The notes beneath the pieces were generated by a model. That model had not been told where the DNA came from. It did not search any database and saw only the letters and a list, made by a program, of their open reading frames with translations. The position numbers and the translations under genes are program-made. From Amaranthus tricolor (Eukaryota > Streptophyta > Magnoliopsida > Caryophyllales > Amaranthaceae), in assembly GCF_026212465.1 (NCBI RefSeq), contig NC_080063.1, positions 1,924,501 to 1,988,500 of the forward strand: a stretch of 64,000 nt of DNA. The letters are read 5' to 3'. Positions 1 through 13,845 of the stretch are shown piece by piece. The stretch's first letter is position 1. Each line of letters begins with the position of its first letter.

Positions 1-84
1 GAACAAGGATCAATGATCAATGAAGAATGAACGATTAAGAATGAACAAGGATCAATGGTCAATGACGAATGAACGATGAAGAAT

Positions 85-126
85 GAACAAGGATCAATGA
101 TCAATGAAGAATGAACGATGAAGAAT
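85..126 (+). repeat. Exemplar consensus 42-bp unit
   Basis: This unit matches the consensus exactly. Its heptamers a to f occupy 85-91, 92-98, 99-105, 106-112, 113-119 and 120-126. Heptamers b and c are identical (GATCAAT), as are d and f (GAAGAAT). Every heptamer begins GA and has A at position 6; the column consensus is GAACAAT. Read as 14-bp pairs, the unit is ab, cd, ef, and pairs cd and ef share their second half. The b/c junction contains the odd palindrome GATCAATGATC, and c supplies a TGATCA hexamer. One CpG lies in e. Confidence 0.95.
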
Positions 127-308
127 GAACAAGGATCAATGCTCAATGACGAATGAATGGTGAAGAATGAACAAGGATCAATGATCAATGAAGAATGAAC
201 GATTAAGAATGAACAAGGATCAATGATCAATGAAGAATGAACGATGAAGAATGAACAAGGATCAATGATCAATGACGAATGAACGATGAAGAATGAACAA
301 GGATCAAT

Positions 309-336
309 GATCAATGAAGAATAAACAAGAATTATT
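309..336 (+). repeat. M1 junction: 28-bp short unit joined to AAACAAG/AATTATT (about 67 copies)
   Basis: A short unit of four heptamers (a, b, c, d) lacks the ef pair and runs straight into AAACAAG, AATTATT, GGTCAAT or GGTTAAT, and GACGAAT. AATTATT is among the most diverged heptamers in the array. By eye there are about 67 such junctions, dense in domains A, C and D and almost absent in B. The coordinates cover the end of the short unit and the start of the marker unit in the first copy. On the minus strand the marker contains CCAAT. Because 28 is not a multiple of 3, each junction moves the open minus-strand frame into a stop. Confidence 0.85.
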
Positions 337-728
337 GGTCAATGACGAATGAACGATGAAGAATGAACAAGGATTAATGCTCAATGACGAATGAACGGTG
401 AAGAATGAACAAGGATCAATGATCAATGAAGAATGAACGATGAAGAATGAACAAGGATCAATGATCAAAGAAGAATGAACGATGAAGAATGAACAAGGAT
501 CAATGATCAATGACGAATGAACGATGAAGAATGAACAAGGATCAATGATCAATGAAGAATTAACGATGAAGAATGAACAAGGATCAATGATCAATGAAGA
601 ATAAACGATGAAGAATGAACAAGGATCAATGGTTAATGACGAATGAACGATGAAAAATGAACAAGGATCAATGATCAATGAAGAATGAACGATGAAGAAT
701 GAACAAGGATCAATGATCAATGAAGAAT
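323..728 (+). repeat. 406-bp M1-to-M1 module (first of at least seven)
   Basis: This module runs from one M1 junction to the next and is exactly 29 x 14 bp. The same spacing, with closely similar unit order, occurs at 1765-2170, 7295-7700, 13847-14252, 29779-30184, 46306-46711 and 63343-63748; a 420-bp version (one extra 14-mer) spans 61243-61662. After the M1 unit comes a unit with GATTAAT/GCTCAAT and GAACGGT, then units with characteristic d/e variants, including TAACGAT, AAACGAT and a GGTTAAT unit followed by GAAAAAT. Recurrence from end to end of the window shows that the module predates the larger local duplications. Confidence 0.8.
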
Positions 729-3220
729 AAACAAGAATTATTGGTTAATGACGAATGAACGATGAAGAATGAACAAGGATCAATGATCAATGAATAATGA
801 ACGATGAAGAATGAACAAGGATCAATGATCAATGAAGAATGAACGATGAAGAATGAACAAGGATCAATTATCAATGAAGAATGAACGATGAAGAATGAAC
901 AAGGATCAATGATAAATGAAGAATAAACGATGAAGAATGAACAAGGATCAATGGTCAATGACGAATGAATGATGAAGAATGATCAAGGATCAATGATCAA
1001 TGACAAATGAACGATGAAGAATGAACAAGGATCAATGATCAATGAAGAATAAACGATGAAGAATGAACAAGGATCAATGATCAATGAAGAATGATCAATG
1101 AAGAATGAACAAGGATCAATGATCGATGAATAATGAACGATGAAGAATGAACAAAGCTCAATGATCAATGACGAATGAACGATGAAGAATGAACAAGGAT
1201 CAATGATCGATGAATAATGAACGATGAAGAATGAACAAAGCTCAATGATCAATGACGAATGAACGATGAAGAATGAACAAGGATCAATGATCAATGAAGA
1301 ATGAACGATGAAGAATGAACAAGGATCAATGATCAATGAAGAATGAACGATGAAGAATGAACAAGGATCAATGGTCAATGACGAATGAACGATAAAGAAT
1401 GAACAAGGATCAATGATCAATGAAGAATGAACGATGAAGAATGAACAAGGATCAATGCTCAATGACGAATGAATGATGAAGAATGAACAAGGATCGATGA
1501 TCAATGAAGAATGAACGATAAAGAATGAACAAGGATCAATGATCAATGAAGAATGAACGATGAAGAATGAACAAGGATCATTGATCAATGACGAATGAAC
1601 GAAGAAGAATGAACAAGGATCAATGATCAATGAAGAATAAACGATGAAGAATGAACAAGTATCAATGGTTAATGACGAATGAACGATGAAAAATGAACAA
1701 GGATCAATGATCAATGAAGAATGAACGATGAAGAATGAACAAGGATCAATGATCAATGAAGAATAAACAAGAATTATTGGTAAATGACGAATTAACGATG
1801 AAGAATGAACAAGGATTAATGTTCAATGACGAATGAACGGTGAAGAATGAACAAGGATCAATGATCAATGAAGAATGAACGATGAAGAATGAACAAGGAT
1901 CAATGATCAATGAAGAATGAACGATGAAGAATGAACAAGGATCAATGATCAATGACGAATGAACGATGAAGAATGAACAAGGATCAATGATCAATGAAGA
2001 ATTAACGATGAAGAATGAACAAGGATCAATGATCAATGAAGAATAAACGATGAAGAATGAACAAGGATCAATGGTTAATGACGAATGAACGATGAAAAAT
2101 GAACAAGGATCAATGATCAATGAAGAATGAACGATGAAGAATGAACAATGATCAATGATCAATGAAGAATAAACAAGAATTATTGGTTAATGACGAATGA
2201 ACGATGAAGAATGAACAAGGATCAATGATCAATGAATAATGAACGATGAAGAATGAACAAGGATCAATGATCAATGAAGAATGAACGATGAAGAATGAAC
2301 AAGGATCAATTATCAATGAAGAATGAACGATGAAGAATGAACAAGGATCAATGATAAATGAAGAATAAACGATGAAGAGTGAACAAGGATCAATGGTCAA
2401 TGACGAATGAACGATGAAGAATGATCAAGGATCAATGATCAATGACAAATGAACGATGAAGAATGAACAAGGATCAATGATCAATGAAGAATAAACGATG
2501 AAGAATGAACAAGGATCAATGATCAATGAAGAATGATCAATGAAGAAAGAACAAGGATCAATGATCGATGAATAATGAACGATGAAGAATGAACAAAGCT
2601 CAATGATCAATGACGAATAAACGATGAAGAATGAACAAGGATCAATGATCAATGAAGAATGAACGATGAAGAATGAACAAGGATCAATAATCAATGAAGA
2701 ATAAACGATGAAGAATGAACAAGGATCAATGGTCAATGACGAATGAACGATGAAGAATGAACAAGGATCAATGATCAATGAAGAATGAACGATGAAGAAT
2801 GAACAAGGATCAATGCTCAATGACGAATGAATGGTGAAGAATGAACAAGGATCAATGATCAATGAAGAATGAACGATTAAGAATGAACAAGGATCAATGA
2901 TCAATGAAGAATGAACGATGAAGAATGAACAAGGATCAATGATCAATGACGAATGAACGAAGAAGAATGAACAAGGATTAATGGTCAATGACGAATGAAC
3001 GATGAAGAATGAACAAGGATCAATGATCAATGAAGAATAAACGATGAAGAATGAACAAGGATCAATGATCAATGAAGAATGAACGATGAAGAATGAACAA
3101 GGATCAATGATCAATGACGAATGAACTATGAAGAATGAACAAGGATCAATAATCAATGAAGAATGAAAGATGAATAATGAACAAGGATCAATGATCAATG
3201 AAGAATGAACGATGAAGAAT

Positions 3221-3290
3221 GAACAAGGATCAATGATCAATGAAGAATGAACAAGGATCATTGATCCATGAAAAATGAACGATGAAGAAT
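3221..3290 (+). repeat. M3 junction: 28-bp short unit joined to GATCATT/GATCCAT/GAAAAAT unit (18 copies)
   Basis: A second class of short unit, again a-b-c-d without ef, is followed by a full unit whose heptamers are GAACAAG, GATCATT, GATCCAT, GAAAAAT, GAACGAT, GAAGAAT. It contains GGATCATTGATCC, a 6-bp inverted repeat around one central base. Copies of this 13-mer start at 3255, 5901, 8743, 10227, 11459, 11991, 13447, 15757, 16289, 17745, 18319, 18851, 20307, 21735, 23191, 24353, 28049 and 44933. Every spacing between consecutive copies is a multiple of 14 bp. The frequent spacings of 532, 1,456, 2,562 and 4,298 bp reveal the higher-order structure. Confidence 0.88.
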
Positions 3291-6200
3291 GAACAAGGAT
3301 CAATGATCAATGACGAATGAACGATGAAGAATGAACAAGGATCAATGATCAATCAAGAATAAACGATGAAGAATAAACAAGGATCAATGATCAATGAAGA
3401 ATGAACGATAAAGAATGAACAAGGATCAATGATCAATGAAGAAAGAACGATGAAGAATGAACATGGATCAATGATCAATGACGAATGAACGAAGAAGAAT
3501 GAACAAGGATCAATGATCAACGAAGAATAAACGATGAAGAATGAACAAGTATCAATGGTTAATGACGAATGAACGATGAAAAATGAACAAGGATCAATGA
3601 TCAATGAAGAATGAACGATGAAGAATGAACAAGGATCAATGATCAATGAAGAATAAACAAGAATTATTGGTCAATGACGAATGAACGATGAAGAATGAAC
3701 AAGGATTAATGCTCAATGACGAATGAACGGTGAAGAATGAACAAGGATCAATGATGAATGAATAATGAACGATGAAGAATGAACAAGGATCAATGATCAA
3801 TGAAGAATGAACGATGAAGAATGAACAAGGATCAATGATCAATGACGAATGAACAATTAAGAATGAACAAGGATCAATGATCAATGAAGAATGAACGATG
3901 AAGAATGAACAAGGATCAATAATCAATGAAGAATAAACGATGAAGAATGAACAAGGATGAATTGTCAATGACGAATGAACGATGAAGAATGAACAAGGAT
4001 CAATGATCAATGAAGAATGAACGATTAAGAATGAACAAGGATCAATGGTCAATGACGAATGAACGATGAAGAATGAACAAGGATCAATGATCAATGAAGA
4101 ATGAACGATGAAGAATGAACAAGGAACAATGCTCAATGACGAATGAATGGTGAAGAATGAACAAGGATCAATAATCAATGCAGAATGAACGATTAAGAAT
4201 GAACAAGGATCAATGATCAATGAAGAATGAACGATGAAGAATGAACAAGGATCAATGATCAATGACGAATGAACGATGAAGAATGAACAAGGATCAATGA
4301 TCAATGAAGAATAAACAAGAATTATTGGTCAATGACGAATGAACGATGAAGAATGAACAAGGATTAATGCTCAATGACGAATGAACGGTGAAGAATGAAC
4401 AAGGATCAATGATCAATGAAGAATGAACAAGGATCAATGATCAAAGAAGAATGAACGATGAAGAATGAACAAGGATCAATGATCAATGACGAATGAACGA
4501 TGAAGAATGAACAAGGATCAATGATCAATGAAGAATTAACGATGAAGAATGAACAAGGATCAATGATCAATGAAGAATAAACGATGAAGAATGAACAAGG
4601 ATCAATGGTTAATGACGAATGAACGATGAAAAATGAACAAGGATCAATGATCAATGAATAATGAACGATGAAGAATGAACAAGGATCAATGATCAATGAA
4701 GAATAAACAAGAATTATTGGTTAATGACGAATGAACGATGAAGAATGAACAAGGATCAATGATCAAAGAAGAATGAACGATGAAGAATGAACAAGGATCA
4801 ATGATCAATGACGAATGAACGATGAAGAATGAACAAGGATCAATGATCAATGAAGAATTAACGATGAAGAATGAACAAGGATCAATGATCAATGAAGAAT
4901 AAACGATGAAGAATGAACAAGGATCAATGGTTAATGACGAATGAACGATGAAAAATGAACAAGGATCAATGATCAATGAATAATGAACGATGAAGAATGA
5001 ACAAGGATCAATGATCAATGAAGAATAAACAAGAATTATTGGTTAATGACGAATGAACGATGAAGAATGAACAAGGATCAATGATCAATGAATAATGAAC
5101 GATGAAGAATGAACAAGGATCAATGATCAATGAAGAATGAACGATGAAGAATGAACAAGGATCAATTATCAATGAAGAATGAACGATGAAGAATGAACAA
5201 GGATCAATGATAAATGAAGAATAAACGATGAAGAATGAACAAGGATCAATTATCAATGAAGAATGAACGATGAAGAATGAACAAGGATCAATGATCAATG
5301 AAGAATAAACGATGAAGAATGAACAAGGATCAATGATCAATGAAGAATGATCAATGAAGAATGAACAAGGATCAATGATCGATGAATAATGAACAATGAA
5401 GAATGAACAAAACTCAATGATCAATGACGAATGAACGATGAAGAATGAACAAGGATCAATGATCGATGAAGAACGAACGATGAAGAATGAACAAGGATCA
5501 ATGCTCAATGACGATTGAATGATGAAGAATGAACAAGGATCGATGATCAATGAAGAATGAACGATGAAGAATGAACAAGGATCAATGATCAATGAAGAAT
5601 AAACGATGAAGAATGAAGAAGGATCAATGGTCAATGACGAATGAACGATGAAGAATGAACAAGGATCAATGATCAATGAAGAATAAACGATGAAGAATGA
5701 ACAAGGATCAATGATCAATGAAGAATGAACGATGAAGAATGAACAAGGATCAATGATCAATGACGAATGAACTATGAAGAATGAACAAGGATCAATAATC
5801 AATGAAGAATGAAAGATGAATAATGAACAAGGATCAATGATCAATGACGAATGAACGATGAAGAATGAACAAGGATCAATGATCAATGAAGAATGAACAA
5901 GGATCATTGATCCATGAAAAATGAACGATGAAGAATGAACAAGGATCAATGATCAATGACGAATGAACGAAGAAGAATGAACAAGGATCAATGATCAACG
6001 AAGAATAAACGATGAAGAATGAACAAGGATCAATGATCAATGAAGAATAAACAAGAATTATTGGTCAATGACGAATGAACGATGAAGAATGAACAAGGAT
6101 TAATGCTCAATGACGAATGAACGGTGAAGAATGAACAAGGATCAATGATCAATGAATAATGAACGATGAAGAATGAACAAGGATCAATGATGAATGAAGA

Positions 6201-9200
6201 TTGAACGATGAAGAATGAACAAGGATCAATGATCAATGACGAATGAACGATGAAGAATGAAAAAGGATCAATGATCAATGAATAATGAATGATGAAGAAT
6301 GAACAAGGATCAATGATCAATGAAGAATGAACAATGAAGAATGAACAAGGATCAATGATAAATGAAGAATAAACGATGAAGAATGAACAAGGATCAATGG
6401 TCAATGACGAATGAACGATGAAGAATGATCAAGGATCAATGATCAATGACAAATGAACGATGAAGAATGAACAAGGATCAATGATCAATGAAGAATAAAC
6501 GATGAAGAATGAACAAGGATCAATGATCAATGAAGAATGATCAATGAAGAATGAACAAGGATCAATGATCGATGAATAATGAACGATGAAGAATGAACAA
6601 AGCTCAATGATCAATGACGAATGAACGATGAAGAATGAACAAGGATCAATGATCGATGAATAATGAACGATGAAGAATGAACAAAGCTCAATGATCAATG
6701 ACGAATGAACGATGAAGAATGAACAAGGATCAATGATCAATGAAGAATGAACGATGAAGAATGAACAAGGATCAATGATCAATGAAGAATAAACGATGAA
6801 GAATGAACAAGGATCAATGGTCAATGACGAATGAACGATGAAGAATGAACAAGGATCAATGATCAATGAAGAATGAACGATGAAGAATGAACAAGGATCA
6901 ATGGTCAATGACGAATGAACGATGAAGAATGAACAAGGATCAATGATCAATGAAGAATGAACGATGAAGAATGAACAAGGATCAATGCTCAATGACGAAT
7001 GAATGATGAAGAATGAACAAGGATCGATGATCAATGAAGAATGAACGATAAAGAATGAACAAGGATCAATGATCAATGAAGAATGAACGATGAAGAATGA
7101 ACAAGGATCAATGATCAATGACGAATGAACGAAGAAGAATGAACAAGGATAAATGATCAATGAAGAATAAACGATGAAGAATGAACAAGTATCAATGGTT
7201 AATGACGAATGAACGATGAAAAATGAACAAGGATCAATGATCAATGAAGAATGAACGATGAAGAATGAACAAGGATCAATGATCAATGAAGAATAAACAA
7301 GAATTATTGGTCAATGACGAATGAACGATGAAGAATGAACAAGGATTAATGCTCAATGACGAATGAACGGTGAAGAATGAACAAGGATCAATGATCAATG
7401 AAGAATGAACGATGAAGAATGAACAAGGATCAATGATCAATGAAGAATGAACGATGAAGAATGAACAAGGATCAATGATCAATGACGAATGAACGATGAA
7501 GAATGAACAAGGATCAATGATCAATGAAGAATTAACGATGAAGAATGAACAAGGATCAATGATCAATGAAGAATAAACGATGAAGAATGAACAAGGATAA
7601 TTGGTTAATGACGAATGAACGATGAAAAATGAACAAGGATCAATGATCAATGAAGAATGAACGATGAAGAATGAACAAGGATCAATGATCAATGAAGAAT
7701 AAACAAGAATTATTGGTTAATGACGAATGAACGATGAAGAATGAAAAAGGATCAATGATCAATGAATAATGAACGATGAAGAATGAACAAGGATCAATGA
7801 TCAATGAAGAATGAACGATGAAGAATGAACAAGGATCAATTATCAATGAAGAATGAACGATGAAGAATGAACAAGGATCAATGATAAATGAAGAATAAAC
7901 GATGAAGAGTGAACAAGGATCAATGGTCAATGACGAATGAACGATGAAGAATGATCAAGGATCAATGATCAATGACAAATGAACGATGAAGAATGAACAA
8001 GGATCAATGATCAATGAAGAATAAACGATGAAGAATGAATAAGGATCAATGATCAATGAAGAATGATCAATGAAGAATGAACAAGGATCAATGATCGATG
8101 AATAATGAACGATGAAGAATGAACAAAGCTCAATGATCAATGACGAATGAACGATGAAGAATGAACAAGGATCAATGATCAATGAAGAATGAACGATGAA
8201 GAATGAACAAGGATCAATAATCAATGAAGAATAAACGATGAAGAATGAACAAGGATCAATGGTCAATGACGAATGAACGATGAAGAATGAACAAGGATCA
8301 ATGATCAATGAAGAATGAACGATTAAGAATGAACAAGGATCAATGGTCAATGACGAATGAACGATGAAGAAAGAACAAGGATCAATGCTCAATGACGAAT
8401 GAATGGTGAAGAATGAACAAGGATCAATGATCAATGAAGAATGAACGATTAAGAATGAACAAGGATCAATGATCAATGAAGAATGAACGATGAAGAATGA
8501 ACAAGGATCAATGATCAATGAAGAATAAACGATGAAGAATGAACAAGGATCAATGATCAATGAAGAATGAACGATGAAGAACGATCAAGGATCAATGATC
8601 AATGACGAATGAACTATGAAGAATGAACAAGGATCAATGATCAATGAAGAATGAAAGATGAATAATGAACAAGGATCAATGATCAATGACGAATGAACGA
8701 TGAAGAATGAACAAGGATCAATGATCAATGAAGAATGAACAAGGATCATTGATCCATGAAAAATGAACGATGAAGAATGAACAAGGATCAATGATCAATG
8801 AAGAATGAACGATGAAGAATGAACAAGGATCAATGATCAATGACGAATGAACGATGAAGAATGAACAAGGATCAATGATCAATGAAGAATTAACGATGAA
8901 GAATGAACAAGGATCAATGATCAATGAAGAATAAACGATGAAGAATGAACAAGGATCAATGGTTAATGACGAATGAACGATGAAAAATGAACAAGGATCA
9001 ATGATCAATGAAGAATGAACGATGATGAATGAACAAGGATCAATGATCAATGAAGAATAAACAAGAATTATTGGTTAATGACGAATGAACGATGAAGAAT
9101 GAAAAAGGATCAATGATCAATGAATAATGAACGATGAAGAATGAACAAGGATCAATGATCAATGAAGAATGAACGATGAAGAATGAACAAGGATCAATTA

Positions 9201-10439
9201 TCAATGAAGAATGAACGATGAAGAATGAACAAGGATCAATGATAAATGAAGAATAAACGATGAAGAGTGAACAAGGATCAATGGTCAATGACGAATGAAC
9301 GATGAAGAATGATCAAGGATCAATGATCAATGACAAATGAACGATGAAGAATGAACAAGGATCAATGATCAATGAAGAATAAACGATGAAGAATGAATAA
9401 GGATCAATGATCAATGAAGAATGATCAATGAAGAATGAACAAGGATCAATGATCGATGAATAATGAACGATGAAGAATGAACAAAGCTCAATGATCAATG
9501 ACGAATGAACGATGAAGAATGAACAAGGATCAATGATCAATGAAGAATGAACGATGAAGAATGAACAAGGATCAATAATCAATGAAGAATAAACGATGAA
9601 GAATGAACAAGGATCAATGGTCAATGACGAATGAACGATGAAGAATGAACAAGGATCAATGATCAATGAAGAATGAACGATTAAGAATGAACAAGGATCA
9701 ATGGTCAATGACGAATGAACGATGAAGAAAGAACAAGGATCAATGCTCAATGACGAATGAATGGTGAAGAATGAACAAGGATCAATGATCAATGAAGAAT
9801 GAACGATTAAGAATGAACAAGGATCAATGATCAATGAAGAATGAACGATTAAGAATGAACAAGGATCAATGATCAATGAAGAATGAACGATGAAGAATGA
9901 ACAAGGATCAATGATCAATGACGAATGAACGAAGAAGAATGAACAAGGATTAATGGTCAATGACAAATGAACGATGAAGAATGAACAAGGATCAATGATC
10001 AATGAAGAATAAACGATGAAGAATGAACAAGGATCAATGATCAATGAAGAATGAACGATGAAGAATGAACAAGGATCAATGATCAATGACGAATGAACTA
10101 TGAAGAATGAACAAGGATCAATGATCAATGAAGAATGAAAGATGAATAATGAACAAGGATCAATGATCAATGACGAATGAACGATGAAGAATGAACAAGG
10201 ATCAATGATCAATGAAGAATGAACAAGGATCATTGATCCATGAAAAATGAACGATGAAGAATGAACAAGGATCAATGATCAATGAAGAATGAACGATGAA
10301 GAATGAACAAGGATCAATGATCAATGAAGAATAAACAAGAATTATTGGTTAATGACGAATGAACGATGAAGAATGAAAAAGGATCAATGATCAATGAATA
10401 ATGAACGATGAAGAATGAACAAGGATCAATGATCAATGA

Positions 10440-13400
10440 AGAATGAACGATGAAGAATGAACAAGGATCAATTATCAATGAAGAATGAACGATGAAGAAT
10501 GAACAAGGATCAATGATAAATGAAGAATAAACGATGAAGAGTGAACAAGGATCAATGGTCAATGACGAATGAACGATGAAGAATGATCAAGGATCAATGA
10601 TCAATGACAAATGAACGATGAAGAATGAACAAGGATCAATGATCAATGAAGAATAAACGATGAAGAATGAATAAGGATCAATGATCAATGAAGAATGATC
10701 AATGAAGAATGAACAAGGATCAATGATCGATGAATAATGAACGATGAAGAATGAACAAAGCTCAATGATCAATGACGAATGAACGATGAAGAATAAACAA
10801 GGATCAATGATCAATGAAGAATGAACGATGAAGAATGAACAAGGATCAATAATCAATGAAGAATAAACGATGAAGAATGAACAAGGATCAATGGTCAATG
10901 ACGAATGAACGATGAAGAATGAACAAGGATCAATGATCAATGAAGAATGAACGATTAAGAATGAACAAGGATCAATGGTCAATGACGAATGAACGATGAA
11001 GAAAGAACAAGGATCAATGCTCAATGACGAATGAATGGTGAAGAATGAACAAGGATCAATGATCAATGAAGAATGAACGATTAAGAATGAACAAGGATCA
11101 ATGATCAATGAAGAATGAACGATGAAGAATGAACAAGGATCAATGATCAATGACGAATGAACGAAGAAGAATGAACAAGGATTAATGGTCAATGACGAAT
11201 GAACGATGAAGAATGAACAAGGATCAATGATCAATGAAGAATAAACGATGAAGAATGAACAAGGATCAATGATCAATGAAGAATGAACGATGAAGAATGA
11301 ACAAGGATCAATGATCAATGACGAATGAACTATGAAGAATGAACAAGGATCAATGATCAATGAAGAATGAAAGATGAATAATGAACAAGGATCAATGATC
11401 AATGACGAATGAACGATGAAGAATGAACAAGGATCAATGATCAATGAAGAATGAACAAGGATCATTGATCCATGAAAAATGAACGATGAAGAATGAACAA
11501 GGATCAATGATCAATGAAGAATGATCAATGAAGAATGAACAAGGATCAATGATCGATGAATAATGAACGATGAAGAATGAACAAAGCTCAATGATCAATG
11601 ACGAATGAACGATGAAGAATGAACAAGGATCAATGATCAATGAAGAATGAACGATGAAGAATGAACAAGGATCAATAATCAATGAAGAATAAACGATGAA
11701 GAATGAACAAGGATCAATGGTCAATGACGAATGAACGATGAAGAATCAACAAGGATCAATGATCAATGAAGAATGAACCATTAAGAATGAACAAGGATCA
11801 ATGGTCAATGACGAATGAACGATGAAGAAAGAACAAGGATCAATGCTCAATGACGAATGAATGGTGAAGAATGAACAAGGATCAATGATCAATGAAGAAT
11901 GAACGATTAAGAATGAACAAGGATCAATGATCAATGACGAATGAACTATGAAGAATGAACAAGGATCAATGATCAATGAAGAATGAACAAGGATCATTGA
12001 TCCATGAAAAATGAACGATGAAGAATGAACAAGGATCAATGATCAATGACGAATGAACGATGAAGAATGAACAAGGATCAATGATCAATGAAGAATAAAC
12101 GATGAAGAATAAACAAGGATCAATGATCAATGAAGAATGAACGATAAAGAATGAACAAGGATTAATGGTCAATGACGAATAAACGATGAAGAATGAACAA
12201 GGATCAATGATCAATGAAGAATGAACGATGAAGAAAGAAGAAGGATCAATGATCAATGAAGAATGAACGATGAAGAATGAACAAGGATCAATGATAAATG
12301 ACGAAGGAACGATAAAGAATCAACAAAGATCAATGATCAACGAAGAATGAACGATGAAGAATGAACAAGAACTAATGATCAATGACGAATGAACGATGAA
12401 GAATGAACAAGGATCAATGATCAATAAAGAATGAACGATGAAGAATGAACAAGGATCAATGATCAATGAATAATGAACGATGAAGAATGAACAAGGATCA
12501 ATGATCAATGACGAATGAACGATGAAGAATGAACAAGGATTAATGGTCAATGACAAATGAACGATGAAGAATGAACAAGGATCAATGATCAATAAAGAAT
12601 AAATGATGAAGAATGAACAAGGATCAATGATCAATGAAGAATGAACGATGAAGAATGAACAAGGATCAATGATCGATGAATAATGAACGATGAAGAATGA
12701 ACAAAGCTCAATGATCAATGACGAATAAACGATGAAGAATGAACAAGGATCAATGATCAATGAAGAATGAACGATGAAGAATGAACAAGGATCAATAATC
12801 AATGAAGAATAAACGATGAAGAATGAACAAGGATCAATGGTCAATGACGAATGAACGATGAAGAATGAACAAGGATCAATGATCAATGAAGAATGAACGA
12901 TTAAGAATGAACAAGGATCAATGGTCAATGACGAATGAACGTTGAAGAATGAACAAGGATCAATGATCAATGAAGAATGAACGATGAAGAATGAACAAGG
13001 ATCAATGCTCAATGACGAATGAATGGTGAAGAATGAACAAGGATCAATGATCAATGAAGAATGAACGTTTAAGAATGAACAAGGATCAATGATCAATGAA
13101 GAATGAACGATGAAGAATGAACAAGGATCAATGATCAATGACGAATGAACGAAGAAGAATGAACAAGGATTAATGGTCAATGACGAATGAACGATGAAGA
13201 ATGAACAAGGATCAATGATCAATGAAGAATAAACGATGAAGAATGAACAAGGATCAATGATCAATGAAGAATGAACGATGAAGAATGAACAAGGATCAAT
13301 GATCAATGACGAATGAACTATGAAGAATGAACAAGGATCAATAATCAATGAACAATGAAAGATGAATAATGAACAAGGATCAATGATCAATGACGAATGA

Positions 13401-13845
13401 ACGATGAAGAATGAACAAGGATCAATGATCAATGAAGAATGAACAAGGATCATTGATCCATGAAAAATGAACGATGAAGAATGAACAAGGATCAATGATC
13501 AATGACGAATGAACGATGAAGAATGAACAAGGATCAATGATCAATGAAGAATAAACGATGAAGAATAAACAAGGATCAATGATCAATGAAGAATGAACGA
13601 TAAAGAATGAACAAGGATCAATGATCAATGAAGAATGAACGATGAAGAATGAACATGGATCAATGATCAATGACGAATGAACGAAGAAGAATGAACAAGG
13701 ATCAATGATCAATGAAGAATAAACGATGAAGAATGAACAAGTATCAATGGTTAATGACGAATGAACGATGAAAAATGAAAAAGGATCAATGATCAATGAA
13801 GAATGAACGATGAAGAATGAACAAGGATCAATGATCAATGAAGAA
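10440..13845 (+). repeat. Large duplication, offset 4,298 bp, copy 1
   Basis: This segment reappears at about 14738-18143. M3 sites 11459, 11991 and 13447 map to 15757, 16289 and 17745, all exactly 4,298 bp away (307 x 14), and unit-by-unit variants agree, including GAAGAGT near 10.54 and 14.84 kb and the GAACAAG/AACTAAT unit. Differences I noticed include GAATCAACAAG near 11.75 kb, GAACTAT against GAACGAT near 11.95/16.24 kb, GAACGTT near 12.94 kb and GGAGCAAT near 16.50 kb. The left edge is uncertain by a few units. The right edge is clear because copy 1 runs into an M1 junction at 13847 that copy 2 lacks. Confidence 0.78.

Noticed and set aside
3255..3267. GGATCATTGATCC as a hairpin terminator or operator
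   Set aside because: The arms are only 6 bp, there is no U tract or adjacent gene, and it is part of a repeat unit present 18 times.
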